A stretch of DNA of 64,000 bases from Lactuca virosa (GCA_928212115.1 CAKMRJ010005412.1:246853847-246917846); one strand, 5' to 3'. Shown: positions 10,345-23,091, counted from the stretch's first letter. Translations and numbers: made by a program. Notes: generated from the letters alone by a model not told the origin.

Positions 10345-12703
10345 CGTCAAATTTTTCCATGTTTTCAGATGCAGATGCTTCTTTATGAATCTCAAGGATC
10401 ATCTTACGAAATTTCAAGCTAAAGCAGATGAAGGGATTTTCTTGGGATATTCGCATAATTCAGTCGCATATCGTGTGTTGAACAAAAGAACACGAAAAGT
10501 TGAAGAAACTTTTAATCTTACATTTGATGATTACTACATTAAACAAACAACATCACTGTTTGAAAATCATCCTATTCTGAAAGATATACAAGATGAATCT
10601 GAATCCTCACAAACCTTAGATATTAATTATGATTTAATATTTGGAATTTCAGATCATGCGGTTGATGCTGAAATAAATGCAAATGACAATCATCTCTCTG
10701 AAAAAACCAAGCTTATTGATGATTCAACATCCAATTCTTCAGAGAAAGGCGAAAGAATGCAAAATAATCCAGTAGAGGGGGAGCACTTGGATTCGAATAC
10801 ATTCAATAACGGAGAACATTCTTTTGAGGGGGAGAAAGAAAGATTGAATTCTGATGTTGAGGGGGAGCATAATGTTGAGGGGGAGCATTTAGAGAATATT
10901 GAAAATAATACTAATTTAGATGATGTTTGTTCGATTGTAGGCTCAGAACACGATGATATATAAGAAGATGCACCTTTGGATTTTGATCCAGCATATCCAC
11001 CAATGGAAAAATGGACAAAAGATCATCCGAAGGATCAAGTAATTGGGAATCCACAAGAGGGAATCTTAACAAGAGCTCAAATTCGTGCAAAGAATAAGTT
11101 ATTGAATACTCATCAAGAATTTTGCATGTTCAATGTTTTCATCTCTAAAATTGAACCAAAAACAGTTAAGATTGCAATGGAACACTCAGATTGGGCTGTT
11201 GAAATGCAATCTGAATTGTCTGAATTCGAACGAAACAAGGTTTAGAAATTAATTCCTAAACCTGAAAATGTTTCGATTGTCGGGTTAAAATGGATTTACA
11301 AAAATAAAACCGACAAAGATGGAAATATTGTTCGAAACAAATCCAGACTTGTTGTCAAAGGATATTCACAACAAGAAGGAATCGACTATGAAGAAACTTT
11401 TGCCCATGTCGCAAGACTCGAGGCGGTTCGTATATTTCTGGCTTATGCAGCTCACAAGGATTTTGATGTTTATCAAATAGACGTGAAGTGTGCATTTCTA
11501 AATGGAGAGCTTGAAGAAACAGTATACGTGGAACAACCCCCAGGTTTTATTAACGAAGAATTTCCAAATCATGTTTATATTTTAGATAAGGCAGTTTATG
11601 GTTTGAAACAAGCACCACGAGCATGGTATGCAACTCTTACTTCATTCTTGAAACAATCTAAATTTAAACAAGGATCAGTTGATCCTACATTATTTCGAAA
11701 GAAAGTGGGGAATCATCTAATGCTTGTTCAAATTTATGTTGATGATATTATTTTTGGCTCAACTGACCCTGCTTTGTCTAGAGAATTCGAAGATTTGATG
11801 AAGAGTAAGTTCGAAATGAGCATGATGGGAAAAATCAATAATTTTCTTGGTTTGAATGTTCGTCAAAACAGAGAAGGAATTTTTATCAATCAAGAAAAAT
11901 ATACGAAGAATCTGCTAGAAAAGTTTGGATTGATGAATAGCACGAAGTTACGAGTTCCAATGGCAACTGGCATAAAATTAACACCTTCGTTAGATAAACC
12001 TGCAGTTAACCTAACTCTTTACAGAAGCATGATTGGTTCATTACTTTATCTTACTGCAAGTAGACCTGATATCATGTTTTCTGTGTGTAATTGTGCAAGG
12101 TATCAGTCAAATCCATGAGAACCACATCTCACTACTGTGAAGAATATATTTCGTTATCTTAAAGGAACAATTTCATTAGGATTGTGGTATCCTTCGAACA
12201 CTGGGTTCTTTGTACAAGCATATTCGGATGCAAACTTGGGTGGTTGTAATCTTGATCGAAAAATCACAAGTGGTGGATGTCAATTTCTCGATGGCAAATT
12301 GGTGAGCTGGCAGTCGAAAAAGCAAGCAGGCGTATCAATCTCAACAGCTGAAGCAGAATATGTGGCTGCTGCTGCTTGCACTTCACAAATAATATGGATC
12401 CAAAGTCAATTGCGTGATTATGCAATAAATATGAAAAAGATTCCATTATATTGTGATTCTCAAAGTGCTATAAGAATTTATCATAATCCTGTGCAGCATT
12501 CGAAGACTAAACATATAGCTCTTCGTTATCATTTTATCAAGGATCACGTGGAGGATGGGAATATTGAAGTACATTTCGTGAAAACGACTGATCAGCTAGC
12601 TGATATTTTCACAAAACCTTTAGATGAAAAATCCCTTGTAAGAATTATAGAGGGACTTGGAATGATCGATGGAAATTCTGTTCCATGCGAAAAAGAAGAA
12701 TGA
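10313..12703 (+). pseudogene. A integrase C-terminus, reverse transcriptase, RNase H
   Basis: One frame runs from about 10320 to 12703 with three in-frame stops: TAA at 10961, TAG at 11243 and TGA at 12116. It starts with NNRKPNVKFFHVF and DEGIFLGYS (integrase C-terminal module). An acidic linker with repeated EGEH follows. RT has WIYKNKTD, RLVVKGYSQ, KCAFLNGEL, GLKQAPRAWY and an intact catalytic YVDD near 11741. RNase H has YSDANLGG, STAEAEYVAA, YCDSQSA and HSKTKHI. The stop after PCEKEE at 12701-12703 is the probable native pol end. Three stops in about 2.4 kb make this one of the better preserved pol regions here. Confidence 0.9.
10774..10888 (+). repeat. Four PPT-like purine tracts inside A pol
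   Basis: GAGGGGGAGC or a close variant occurs at 10774-10786, 10826-10837, 10859-10870 and 10877-10888, encoding repeated (V/F)EGE(H/K). The core GGGGGAG matches A's own PPT at 18245-18257. Confidence 0.75.
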
Positions 12704-14501
12704 TGCACGATAAGGAATGAATCAGAGGCGCTTAATAAAAGACAAGGCAAAGTCATTCAGCATTCAGTTGTTACTGTTCATAGTCAACGCTTCGACCCCT
12801 TCGAATTCGCACATTTGTTACTTATTTTAAGGGTTGATTCAGCTGTTACTGTTCATAGTCAACGCTTCGACCTCTTCGAATTCGTACATTTTTTACTTAA
12901 AAGGGAATGATACAATTTCGCATCTTTACAACAAGTATTCTCTATTTTCGAAAAATCAAAAATCCAAAAAGATTTTATTTAGTTTTGTAATTCAATTTTC
13001 GAAAATTCAAAAATCCAAAAAGATTCTAGTTTGTTTTGTCTTTAGTTCGAAAAATCAAAACAACAAAAATATTTTGATTCTTATTTCTTTTTAGTACGAT
13101 TGCAGTACTAGGGTAAGGTACATTTTTCGTATGATTTGATAAATTTTTCATCATTCGAACTAGTTAGGTTGTCCCTAGAAGCATGTTGCTGCATGTTGAC
13201 CAAAGCCTCCATGACTCAATGTGTGTGTACGAAAGCCTTAATGAAATTATTCATACGAATATTTCTTCCCAATCAGGCTTATATTCATATATTAGTCTCT
13301 GAGCTACCTTACTCTTCTCAAAATGAGTTAAGAGTTTACTGTTTGGTCCAAACATAACAGAGGTACTTTTCGTGTCTTAAATCAATCTTTTTCATCCATA
13401 AAGTTCTTACACGATCACACACGAAGACATATGTCTGAGAGGTCTCTGATCAAACCCATCGAGACTTAGATATATCAAAACTCTGTGTTTATGATCTGAC
13501 ATCATGAGACCGTGATGAAAGTGAAACCCAATTTTCGTTATCTTTTTTAAGGAATTGACGGCGAACTAAGTTCCAGATTTTCACGAAACTTTTGTTTCTA
13601 TACCAAAATTTGAAACTTCAAATCATATTCATTTCGAATGCGTGGTCTTGATCAAACATTCGAAACCAATGATGTTTGTTACCCAACAAGATCCAGAACA
13701 CAAATTTTTTTTTGAATATGATTTCCGTGTGAGTTTCATTCGAATGTCCTAGTTATTTCAAAATTTTTCAACGCCAACTTGTCACTGACTACACTGGTCA
13801 AACAAGTAATTTCTGTTACAATTTCTCACCTTATGTTTAGGTTGACATGTAACGAAATTTTTTAAACTACCCACGAAGCATTATAAAAGAAGCCCTTCGA
13901 TACTTATCAACAAGTATTCGATTGTAATTCACGGGAACCCAAACAAGCTATTGATCATTTCTCTTAATGATTAATGAAGTAATCTTTGCCCGGGATTGAA
14001 TTTGCTTTTGTGTCAATAATATGACATCACACTATCCCATATTTTTCTTATATTTGTTTCACGTCTCTATTCTTTGGAACACAGCACTCACGAAATCCTT
14101 GAGGTTCTGAGTAATACCAACTCAGGCTGATGATTTCGAACTTTTGGCGTATGACTTCGCTTTTCATCCCAAAAGTGAAAGAGCCTTGCTTCCATTCGAA
14201 GGGTTCTGACGGCTACAATACTCTTGGTGATCACAAGACAGGCTGTTTTTAAATGACGTATGGTATTCTGTCCGGTTTTCAAGGTGATGTGACAACTACT
14301 TTTTGACGCATGGCTACTTTTCAGCAGTAATGGTCCGACTTTCAAGGTGCCACGTCGGATTTCATTAAATATACATCCCGCTTCAAATTCAAACTTCAGG
14401 GTTACATATAAAAGGGGATTCAAGGGTTCATTGTCCGTTTACGCGATCAAAAAGCAAATTTCCCAAAATTCTCTGTTCATCATCTTCTTCAAACCCTAAC
14501 A
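12704..14501 (+). other. Non-coding linker of A between pol and ORF3
   Basis: No convincing coding sequence; the short open frames here have no recognisable domain. It is AT-rich, has a 75-bp tandem duplication at its left end and many TTCGAA hexamers. Position matches the long spacer before the extra ORF in B (36196-37001). Confidence 0.6.
12762..12899 (+). repeat. 75-bp tandem duplication in A linker
   Basis: The unit beginning ATTCAGTTGTTACTGTTC at 12762 recurs at 12837 (one T to C change). Each copy holds CTTCGACC followed by CTTCGAATTCG. The second copy is shorter at its right end. Confidence 0.8.
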
Positions 14502-17500
14502 ATGGCGACTTCTGCTCATGTTGATTCTCATACAACTGAAGATGCCTCTTCATTACCAATAATAAGGATTCTCATAGTTGCTTTGAAGAACTAAAGATGC
14601 TCAAACCCTACTACTTGGAGGGTGAAGCTTCTCAGTATCCGGAAGAATTAAAGATGCTCATAGTTGCTTTGAAGAACTCGGTTTTGGCTAAAGCGATGTT
14701 AAACTCTTTCTCTGTTCCATTGTCCTGGCTTTCTCAAGCAGGATCGACTGCAACATACAACAAAGCATCTGATACGATTACATTTCATCTGGTGAATGAT
14801 AAAAAGGTCAGGCTAACCAAGAAACTATTTTGTCAAATTCTTGATATTCCGAATTCGCCTCCATATGTTTCATTTACTTTTCCACAAATCGTTCACATGT
14901 TCAATGAGATGGGATATCAGCCACCATTGTCCAAGATTAGTGATTTTAAGAAATTTGGACTTCTAAGAATCTGGAATTTCTTATTTGGAATTTTTCTAAG
15001 ATGTTTGACTGGGCGATCCGCTGGTCTTGATAAAGGAAGGATGGAAGTTTATGCCATGGTTGCTGGCATATATTATCATATTCAAGTGGACTATTCTACT
15101 CAATTATGGAAGGAATTTCAAAAGGGTGTAGAACATACGAATGCCATTCATGGCATTTCGTGTGCAAGATACTGGAGCTTTATGAAGAAAGAGCAGTTTT
15201 TCAACCATACCACTATCCGAAGGATGTCACAGACAGTGCTGAAATTTTTCCATCAGTGGCTCGTATTCCAGATGCTATGCTTAAAAGAGTTGATCCGTCG
15301 AACTCTGTCTTGGTGGCATATTTACAGACTATCGATACTACAATTGAAACCGGCGTACTATTGGATAGAGAAGATATGAAATCCAAGAAGACGAAGAAGA
15401 ATGAAACAGAGTCAAAATCTTAAAAATCTCCCAAGAAGAAGCCTGAAACTGTTGAAGTATCTGTTGCTGAGACTCAAGTGGTTGAGTCCATTCTTGAGGA
15501 AACACAAGAAAATGTTATTATTCCTTCGAAGACTGGAATGTTTCGAAGAATTAAAATGAAGTCTTCCCATAAACGCAAGTCTCCCACACAACAAATGATT
15601 CGAAAGCCTCAAATCAATCATCAAGGCGTTTTAATTAGGGAAGTGCCAGCACCTGTTTCTCCTGTGTCAAAGAAACGAAGGGCTGAAGATATGGAAAAAC
15701 GTTTGTCGAAGAAGAAGAAGAAGACTCGCAAACTTGTGATTTCTACTAAGTCAACTGAAGATGAAGGTGAAACAATTCCAGAAACTCCAGAGTTTACTCT
15801 TATCACAGAAAGTTCTACTCCTGAGAAGACAGTCGTCATACCACCCGAAGTTTCGATTGCCAAATCAGTTCCTGAGGAGGTTCGAACTTCAGGCATCCCT
15901 GCACACGTATCTGATATGCATGCAAATGTCAATATGGGTGAAGGAGGTTCGAAAATTGAAGCTAAAGGTCCATCTACTTCTGCTCCTTTTGCAAGTATTG
16001 TTTCCTTATCATTATCTTCTACTCCTCTTACTTCAACAACAGATTCCCCCACATTCGAACACATTCTTGATCAACCCTTTACTTCTATTTTTTCTTCTCA
16101 ATTTACTGAGCCACCTAAACCAAATTCACCTGTTGAAGAAACTGTTTGTATGGAGACAGAGACTGATAATGAGGGGTTTGGCGGAATGTTTGAAGATTTG
16201 GAGTTTCATGACGAAGAAGAGCAGTTTCCAGATCACATGCTGATGACCATGAAGCAGTTTAAGATTTTAAATCAAAAGTTGAATTCTGTCATTCAATCTC
16301 AAACAGATCTCGGGGTTGGTTCGTCTGTTTCAAGTATTGAAGTTGATTCGTTGCTGAAGGTGTTTGAATCCAGAATCATAAGTAAAGTATCGGGGATGAT
16401 AAAAGATTCTGAATCTCGAGTCTTGGAGAAGATTGATCATAATGATCAAAACAATGAACTTCGGATCAATTCTCAAAATTCGAAATTTACTGGTGATCTG
16501 AGAGAGTTGAAGAATGTTGCAAAGGAAAGACACGTTCTTTTTATTCAAGATGTGAAGAAAGTACGAGAGGATGTCAACTTGCAAATTCACGAACTTCGTG
16601 AAGATATGAAAAGAGAAATAGCAACTGTTCAACATGACTATGCATCATTGCATCAAAAGGTTGATATCATTTGTGACGCAGTCACTCGATTTGTTAAGTT
16701 GTATGAAAATTTGAGTCCTCAAATTACTACTTTCAACATCCGAAAGTGCAAGCTTTGAGGAGGTGCTTAAGTTGCTCAAGGAGTTAAAGGAGATTTCTGA
16801 TAGGCCAATGTCTTCTTCATTGATTACTCCTGAATTTTTATCTCAGAAGTTTATACAATTCGAAGCCATTCTCAACAAACAACTCGCTCCTCTATTTCGC
16901 ATATCAAGCCTTCTTCCAACAACAAATGCCCCGCCTGTTTTCACAGGGGTGCAAGGGGGAGAAAGAAAAACTACTGAGTCGAAGGCTAGTGGTGAGGATG
17001 CGAAAGTTGTGGGAAAAGTTTTTTCTTCAAAAATCCCAACAACAAAACCAATAATTGTTTCTACTGAAATGGTTACTTCAACAGTCGTAACAACAATACC
17101 AATTGCAAGACCAATTTCGAAAGGAATTGTGATTGGTAAATCTTCGGAGACTGGTGGGAGTGGTTCGAATCCAAAAGAAACAATTGATAATCCAGCCTTG
17201 AAAGATAAAGGGAAATCAATTCTTGTGGAAAAATCGAAAGAAGAAAAGAAGGCTGAAGCAGAAGCTGAAATTCAAAAACTGAGGATTATCCAAAGCATTA
17301 TGACTCAACGAGCTAGTGATCCGAAGGGAATGGATAAAGGTGATCCAGCCAAACATTATAATTACGAAACAATCGAGGCCAAAGTTGCGTTCAATCACAT
17401 GTATACATTCGAAAAGAAACCAAAGCAGAGCTATTTGGTCACAAACACTGATGCAAGCCAGCTGGATTTTCCCATAAACGAAATGATGTTTATCATGCCT

Positions 17501-18148
17501 CAGTTCAAAGCAGAAGGGAATTTTAAAAATAAAGATGAAGCTACACACATGAAAATTCGTTTTCATGCTGTTCTTGGAAAAGCCCCTGAGGAAGTATGGT
17601 CATTGATTAAAATCAAGAAAGTGATCAGTATGAAGAAGGATGTGATTTTCGAAAACACAGTCCAGAATGTTAAGTATGTGGTTGCCAGGGCAAATGGAAA
17701 GATTTGCGAATTTACGATTGCTGATTTTCCTTTGATGGACTTGTATGATCTCATACAAGTTGCTTTGCTCTTAAAAGACAAATCATTTTCATTCCTTCAA
17801 AACACTGAACCGGATGAATTCAAGCTTGGAGTTGCTCACATCAAGATTTTTATCGAAAATTATTATGAGTGATTGGCACTAACAGATGTGGAGTTAGCTA
17901 CTGCCAAGGGAATGGAAATAAAAGCACCGATGGCTCCTACGAAGACTCAGGCGGATTTGAAGAAGTATGCTGATGGTGAAATTTGCCTGAAGCCTTTTGG
18001 TTTGGTCTTCGCAGGAAAATACAAAGCTAGAAAGTCTAAACGGTTCTTATTCCAAGCAAGTGAAGTCGAGAGATATTCAACATCTCAATATACGAACTTG
18101 ATTGTTCGTATGAATCATTGCAAGAAGAACAATGAAGGCGACAAGTAA
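14502..18148 (+). pseudogene. A ORF3: extra Sirevirus-type protein (env-like position)
   Basis: The likely ATG is at 14502 (MATSAHVDSH); a local duplication of TCATAGTTGCTTTGAAGAAC (near 14574 and 14656) accompanies the early stop. Coding then runs in one frame from 14597 to about 15200, in a second to 16758 (TAA at 15421), and back in the first from 16763 to 18148 (TGA at 17870). The N-terminal domain has EMGYQPP, WNFLFGIFLRCLTGRS, LD and ARYWS. The middle is basic (KKRR, KKKKKTRK near 15670-15730), then Ser/Thr-rich and acidic, then a probable coiled coil near 16230-16740. The C-terminal domain has VIFENTVQNVKY and ADFPLMDLYDL. I see no signal peptide or membrane segment. B and D carry homologues. 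Confidence 0.8.
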
Positions 18149-18244
18149 GAGCTGAAGAAGATTATCTCCTGGTACACGGAGATTCGAAGAGTGTTGCTGT
18201 ATTCCATCACGCTTCTTACAAATTGAAGACTTCGACTATGATTA

Positions 18245-18257
18245 CAAAGGGGGAGAT
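18245..18257 (+). promoter_or_regulatory. Polypurine tract of A
   Basis: CAAAGGGGGAGAT directly before TGTGAGGGTCG, the presumed 3' LTR start. Same core as the four tracts inside A pol. Confidence 0.75.
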
Positions 18258-18574
18258 TGTGAGGGTCGAATTGTTGTAATTAGTCGAAGTATGTTTTGGA
18301 CTCTTCAAATATTTTGTAATGTATTTTACTAGGGCACTTATATTCGAAGCTTTAGTGTCTATGCCTTAGTATATTTTTTGTACGCTTTCAGTTCCCTATA
18401 AATAGGGTTATTTACTAGAGTTAGAGAAGAACTTTTACAGACGTGTCTCTTGTACTCTATAAAGAATTCGAAAGCGTAATAGAGCATAACAGATCATATT
18501 TACATTCCGTGTTCAAATCTCGCACTCATACTTGAATTCATACTCTGATTAATTCGTTACTCGATTCTTTGTTT
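18258..18574 (+). repeat. Partial 3' LTR of A
   Basis: It starts TGTGAGGGTCGAATTG after the PPT and has a TATA box and TTCGAA copies at about 18343 and 18467. No CA end is reached: at about 18575 the sequence becomes the gag frame of G. The 5' LTR is outside the window, so length cannot be checked. Confidence 0.7.
18396..18407 (+). promoter_or_regulatory. TATA box in A 3' LTR
   Basis: CTATAAATAGGG about 140 bases into the LTR; probable core promoter. Confidence 0.6.
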
Positions 18575-18575
18575 C

Positions 18576-20087
18576 ATCAAGGCACCTACTCTGGAGGCAG
18601 CTATTTGGGCTGCCAAGTCTGTTGAGGGCATGATCAAGGGAAGAACCGCCAACAAAGTTGAAGTTGGTGATAAGAGAAAGTTTGAGGGAACTTCAGGTTC
18701 CAGCAAAAAGAACAAATCTTCGAAGCCTAATTCGAAGAAGTTTGGAGGCGAATCGAAATGGTGTGAAAAGTGCAAGAAAAAGCACTCTGGGAAATGTAGC
18801 GAGGATGTGACCTGCTACAAGTGTGGAAAGATGGGGCACTATGCCAATGAGTGTCCGTCCAACAAGAGAGTGTGCTTTGGGTGTAATGAAGATGGGCACA
18901 TTTTGAAAGACTGTCCGAGAAAGAAGGAGGCAGCAAAACCCAATATTCCCCCAAAGCCTAAAGCAAGAGCTTTCCAGATGACACTGGAAGCTGCTAAAGA
19001 AGAAGCTGATGTCGCTTCAGGTACCTTTCTCGTAAACAATTTGCCTGCCCAAATTTTATTTGATTCTGGAGCCAACTACTCCTTTATATCGCATGAATTT
19101 GGTAGAAAACTAGCTTTGCCTGTTGATAGACTAGATAATGATTTATTAGTCGAAGTTGCTAGTGGCAAGTTTATACATGTTAGCCATCGTATGAAAAACA
19201 TCTTAATCGACCTGAACGGGAATAAGTTCCACGAGGAATTATTTCCTATCGAACTCAACGGTTTCGACATTGTGTTGGGAATGGATTGGCTTAGCGCCAA
19301 TGATGCCGAAATACTGTGCAAGAAGAAAATTGTAAAAGTAAACCCGCCTGGGAAAGAGTCATTTATGGTGTATGGGGACAAACGCAGAGTAAATTCTGGA
19401 ATCATTTCGGTAATGAAAGCCAGAATGTGTTTGGCCAAAGGATGTACATCATATTTGGCATTCGTGATCGATGCTAAGAATGAGAAAAAGGAGATGCAGA
19501 GCATTCCTGTCGTGTGTGATTATCCGGAAGTATTTCCCGAAGATCTTCCCGGATTACTGCCTGATAGACAAGTGGATTTTAGAATAGACTTGTTACCAGG
19601 GACGACACCAATAGCAAAGGCACCTTACCGATTAGCACCGACGGAGATGAAGGAGCTGATGATGCAACTTCAGGAGTTATTGGACAAAGGTTTCATTAGA
19701 CCTAGTTCATCACCCTGGGGAGCTCCGATGTTATTCGTGAAGAAGAAAGATGGAAGTATGAGAATGTGCATCGATTATAGAGAGCTGAACAAGGTAACAA
19801 TAAAGAATAGATATCCGTTGCCGAGGATTGATGACCTGTTCGATCAGCTTCAAGGTTCAAGCTATTTTTCGAAGATCGATCTGAGGTCAGGATATCATCA
19901 GCTGAAGGTGAAAGAGCAGGATATAGAGAAGACTGCATTCAGAACGCGATATGGGTACTACGATTTTTTGGTTATGTCGTTTGGACTAACCAATGCTCCA
20001 GCAACATTCATGGATTTAATGAACAGGGTTTGTAATCCGTTCCTTGATAAATCTGTGATAGTGTTCATAGATGACATTCTGATTTAG
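18576..20087 (+). pseudogene. G gag C-terminus, protease, RT N-terminal part
   Basis: It is open from the junction to a TAG at 20085-20087. It has WCEKCKKKHSGKC, two CCHC knuckles (CYKCGKMGHYANEC, CFGCNEDGHILKDC), the protease motif DSGANYSF near 19060 and RT through the catalytic FIDDIL at the very end. The stop replaces the tyrosine codon that follows FIDDILI in R1. No frameshift is seen, so except for missing gag this half is well kept. Confidence 0.92.
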
Positions 20088-22328
20088 TCAAAAAGCCAAG
20101 AGGAGCATGGCCGACACTTGCGAGAAGTGTTGGAAATCTTGAAGAAGGAGAAGTTGTATGCAAAGTTCTCCAAATGTGATTTTTGGATTCGAGAAGTCCA
20201 ATTCTTGGGTCACGTGGTCAACCAAGAAGGGATAATGGTTGATCCTGCAAAGATTGAAGCTGTAATGAAGTGGGAACAACCGAAAAGTCCCACGGAGATC
20301 CGAAGCTTTCTAGGATTAGCTGGATATTACCGAAGGTTTATCCAAGGCTTTTCTTCGATCGCTACTCTTTTAACAGTTTTGACTCACAAAGGAGCTACTT
20401 ATGCTTGGAGTGATAAACACAAAGAAGAATTTGAGAAGCTAAAGAAGAAGCTATGTGAGGCACCGATCCTTTCTCTACCCGAAGGAGTTGAAGACTTCGC
20501 TGTCTATAGCGATGCGTCTGGGGTTGGTTTGGGTTGTGTTTTGACCCAAAGAGAAAAGGTGATAGCATATGCGTCTCGACAGCTAAAAGAGCATGAAAAG
20601 AACTACCCCACTCATGATTTGGAGTTGGCAGTGGTAGTTTTCGCTCTAAAAATATGGAGGTATTACCTTTATGGCACGAAGTGCAAACTTTTCACTGATC
20701 ATAAGAGTCTCCAATATCTCTTTAGTCAGAAGGAATTGAATATGAGGCAGCGACGCTGGCTAGAATTACTTAAGGACTACGACTGTGAGATACTTTACCA
20801 CCCCGGTAAAGCAAATGTTGTCGCTGATGCTCTCAGTCGGAAAGTCAATCTTGAGAGAAAAAGGCCAAGAGCGTTGAGAATAGAAGTTGTCTCGACAATT
20901 GTGGAGAGTATAAAGAAAGCTCAAGAGGAAGCTTCTGAAAAGAATGACCGGAAGGAGGAACGTTTGGGCAAAACCTTAGTGTTTGGTACAAACGGTCAAG
21001 GACTGAAGGTGTTCCAAGATCGTATTTGGGTACCTAAGTCAGGAGGAATAAGAGATCTTCTGATGGAAGAAGCTCACAAAACCATGTACTCGATTCATCC
21101 TGGTAGCACTAAAATGTATAGGGACCTAAAACCCTACTACTGGTGGCCGACGATGAAGCTTGATATTGCAAAGTATGTGGCCGAGTGTGTGACATGTGCA
21201 AGAGTGAAGGCACAACATCAGAAACCATACGGGAGTTTAGAACCTTTACCTGTGCCTATGGGTAAATGGGAAGACATTGCAATGGATTTTGTCACTAAAC
21301 TGCCCAGAACAAAGAACCGTCACGACATGATTTGGGTGATCGTTGATCGCTTCACTAAGAGTGCGCATTTCATAGCAGCCAATGAGAAATGGTCTATGGA
21401 TAAGCTTTCGAATTCTTACGTGAAGGAAATTGTGAGGCTTCACGGCGTTCCGTTAACGATTGTGTCAGATCGTGACAGCCGTTTCACCTCGCGATTTTGG
21501 AAAAGTCTACAAGATGAAATGGGTACCAAGTTGTGTTTGAGTACAGCTTACCATCCACAGACTGATGGTCAGAGCGAAAGAACAATACAAACACTTGAAG
21601 ATATGCTGAGAGCATGTACCTTGGAATTCCTAGGTAATTGGGATGAACATTTACCTTTGGTAGAATTTTCCTACAATAATAGTTTCCACTCGAGCATAAA
21701 GATGGCACCTTATCAAGCTTTGTACGGACAGAAATGTCGTACGCCGTCTTGTTGGCTTGAGGCTGGGGAAAAGCAGTTTATGGGACCGGAGATAGTCCAT
21801 CAGACTGCTGAAAAGTTGAAAATAATCAGGGAGAGAATGTTAGCAGCTCAGGATCGTCAAAAGAGCTATGCTGACAAGAAAAGACGACCGATGACTTTTG
21901 AGGTTGGAGATTCGGTTTTACTTAAAGTCTCGTCGTGGAAGGGACTTATAAGATTTGGTAAAAAGGGAAAACTGAGTCCAAGGTTTATTGGACCGTTTAA
22001 AGTTCTTCAGAGGATTGGGAACCAAGCTTACAAGCTGGAATTACCCGAAGAACTGAATGGAATTCATAACACTTTCCATGTGTGTTATTTGAGGAAGTTC
22101 ACGGGAGAAGTTCCCGATATGATTCCACTTTCGGAGTTGAGAATAGATGAGAACAAGAGGTTAATTGAAGAACCAGAGGCAATCGTTGACCGAAAGACTA
22201 AGAAGTTACGACGCAAGATGGTCGAATTAGTGCTTGTCCGATGGAAACATACGAATGGGCCAAATCTCACCTGGGAGACGGAGAGTGACATGATGAGTCG
22301 CTATCTGCATTTGTTTGTTGATATGTGA
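20088..22328 (+). pseudogene. G RT thumb, RNase H, integrase, chromodomain
   Basis: The same frame continues after one TAG and stays open for about 740 codons to the native TGA at 22326. RNase H has YSDASGVGLG, FTDHKS and ADALSRK. Integrase has the HHCC zinc module, MDFVTKLPR, VSDRDSRF and TDGQSERTIQ with the full core that R1 lacks (NWDEHLPLVEF, YNNSFHSS). A GPF-type module and chromodomain close the protein. A single stop separates this pol from an open frame, making it the best preserved pol in the window. Confidence 0.92.
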
Positions 22329-22349
22329 TTCCGGGGACGGAATCATCCT

Positions 22350-22363
22350 AAGGTGGAGAGAAT
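22350..22363 (+). promoter_or_regulatory. Polypurine tract of G
   Basis: AAGGTGGAGAGAAT before TGTAACGCCTG. It matches the R1 PPT with one interruption (GGT for GGG). Confidence 0.75.
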
Positions 22364-23091
22364 TGTAACGCCTGCGTTTCTGGGCTAGGCATTAATATTG
22401 ATGTAATAGTCTAGGTTAACCTTTGTAACCCATTTTGAAATAATAAAAGTGTATTATTTGAGTATTGTGTGTTTTGTGCTTAATTGCGTGTCTTAATTTA
22501 ATTAAGAATAAAAATAAGCGTCAAAATGAAATGTTAGATAAACCTAATATCTATGAAGTATGTGGTAGTGGTCGTAACGAGGTTTCTGAATATATAAATA
22601 ATGCCGAAATCCGAGTTATAACCAAGAAGTTATGATCTGTCGAAGTTTCGCGACAGAACCGACACGACGCTTAATGACGTAAAATACGAATTTAAGATAG
22701 AGCGATATCTAGCCTTAGTAATCTAAAATAAAGTCGTAAAATACGTTAAACCGCGAGCTTGCATAAAAAGAACGTCTAAATCTGACTTCGTATGAGGAAG
22801 TTATGATTTTTCGAAGTTTCGACTTAGCGGTATGCAGCCCGAATACTCGAAATAGAGATCGAGTGATATTTAGCCAAAACTTTCTATTTTTCGAATTGAA
22901 GATCTCATCGAGTTTTGATATATAATGAAAATACATTTCTTTAAGAAATGCTTTGATAAACCTTATTTTATCATGTAATGTTTTTGGGGACAAATTCCGC
23001 AACTCTTTTAAATCAATGGATTTACTCTGAAATTATTTTAAAAGCATAAATGAAACCGGTCTTTTCTGGCCGTGATTTTGGGGATGTCACA
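22364..23091 (+). repeat. 3' LTR of G, internally deleted (728 bp)
   Basis: It starts TGTAACGCCTG and ends GATGTCACA. The left about 540 bases align with R1's LTR start to about 7585, and the right part with R1 from about 9105 on. Some 1.5 kb between, including the GC-rich block and TATA box, is absent. Confidence 0.88.

Larger units (their letters stand above)
9285..18574 (+). mobile_element. A: Sirevirus-like Ty1/copia element, 3' part
   Basis: Order is protease remnant, GAG-pre-integrase, integrase, RT, RNase H, a 1.8-kb non-coding linker, a third ORF, PPT and partial LTR. Copia order (integrase before RT) plus an extra ORF after pol fits the Sirevirus (SIRE/Maximus) group. Gag and the 5' LTR would lie left of R1, outside the window. 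The 3' LTR stops at a junction with G at about 18575. The whole element is dense in TTCGAA (about 39 by hand count). Confidence 0.88.
18575..23091 (+). mobile_element. G: 5'-truncated gypsy chromovirus related to R1
   Basis: It contains the last part of gag, then protease, RT, RNase H, integrase, chromodomain, PPT and a short 3' LTR ending GATGTCACA. Protein and DNA match R1 almost throughout. The 5' LTR, PBS and most of gag are absent; homology to R1 begins abruptly near 18577, at R1 position about 3330. Its right flank is copia fragment F, so G was inserted in F and later lost its left end. Confidence 0.9.

Noticed and set aside
17873..18148. Independent small gene after A ORF3
   Set aside because: It is the same frame as 16763-17872 continued after one TGA and starts with no ATG; it is the ORF3 end.
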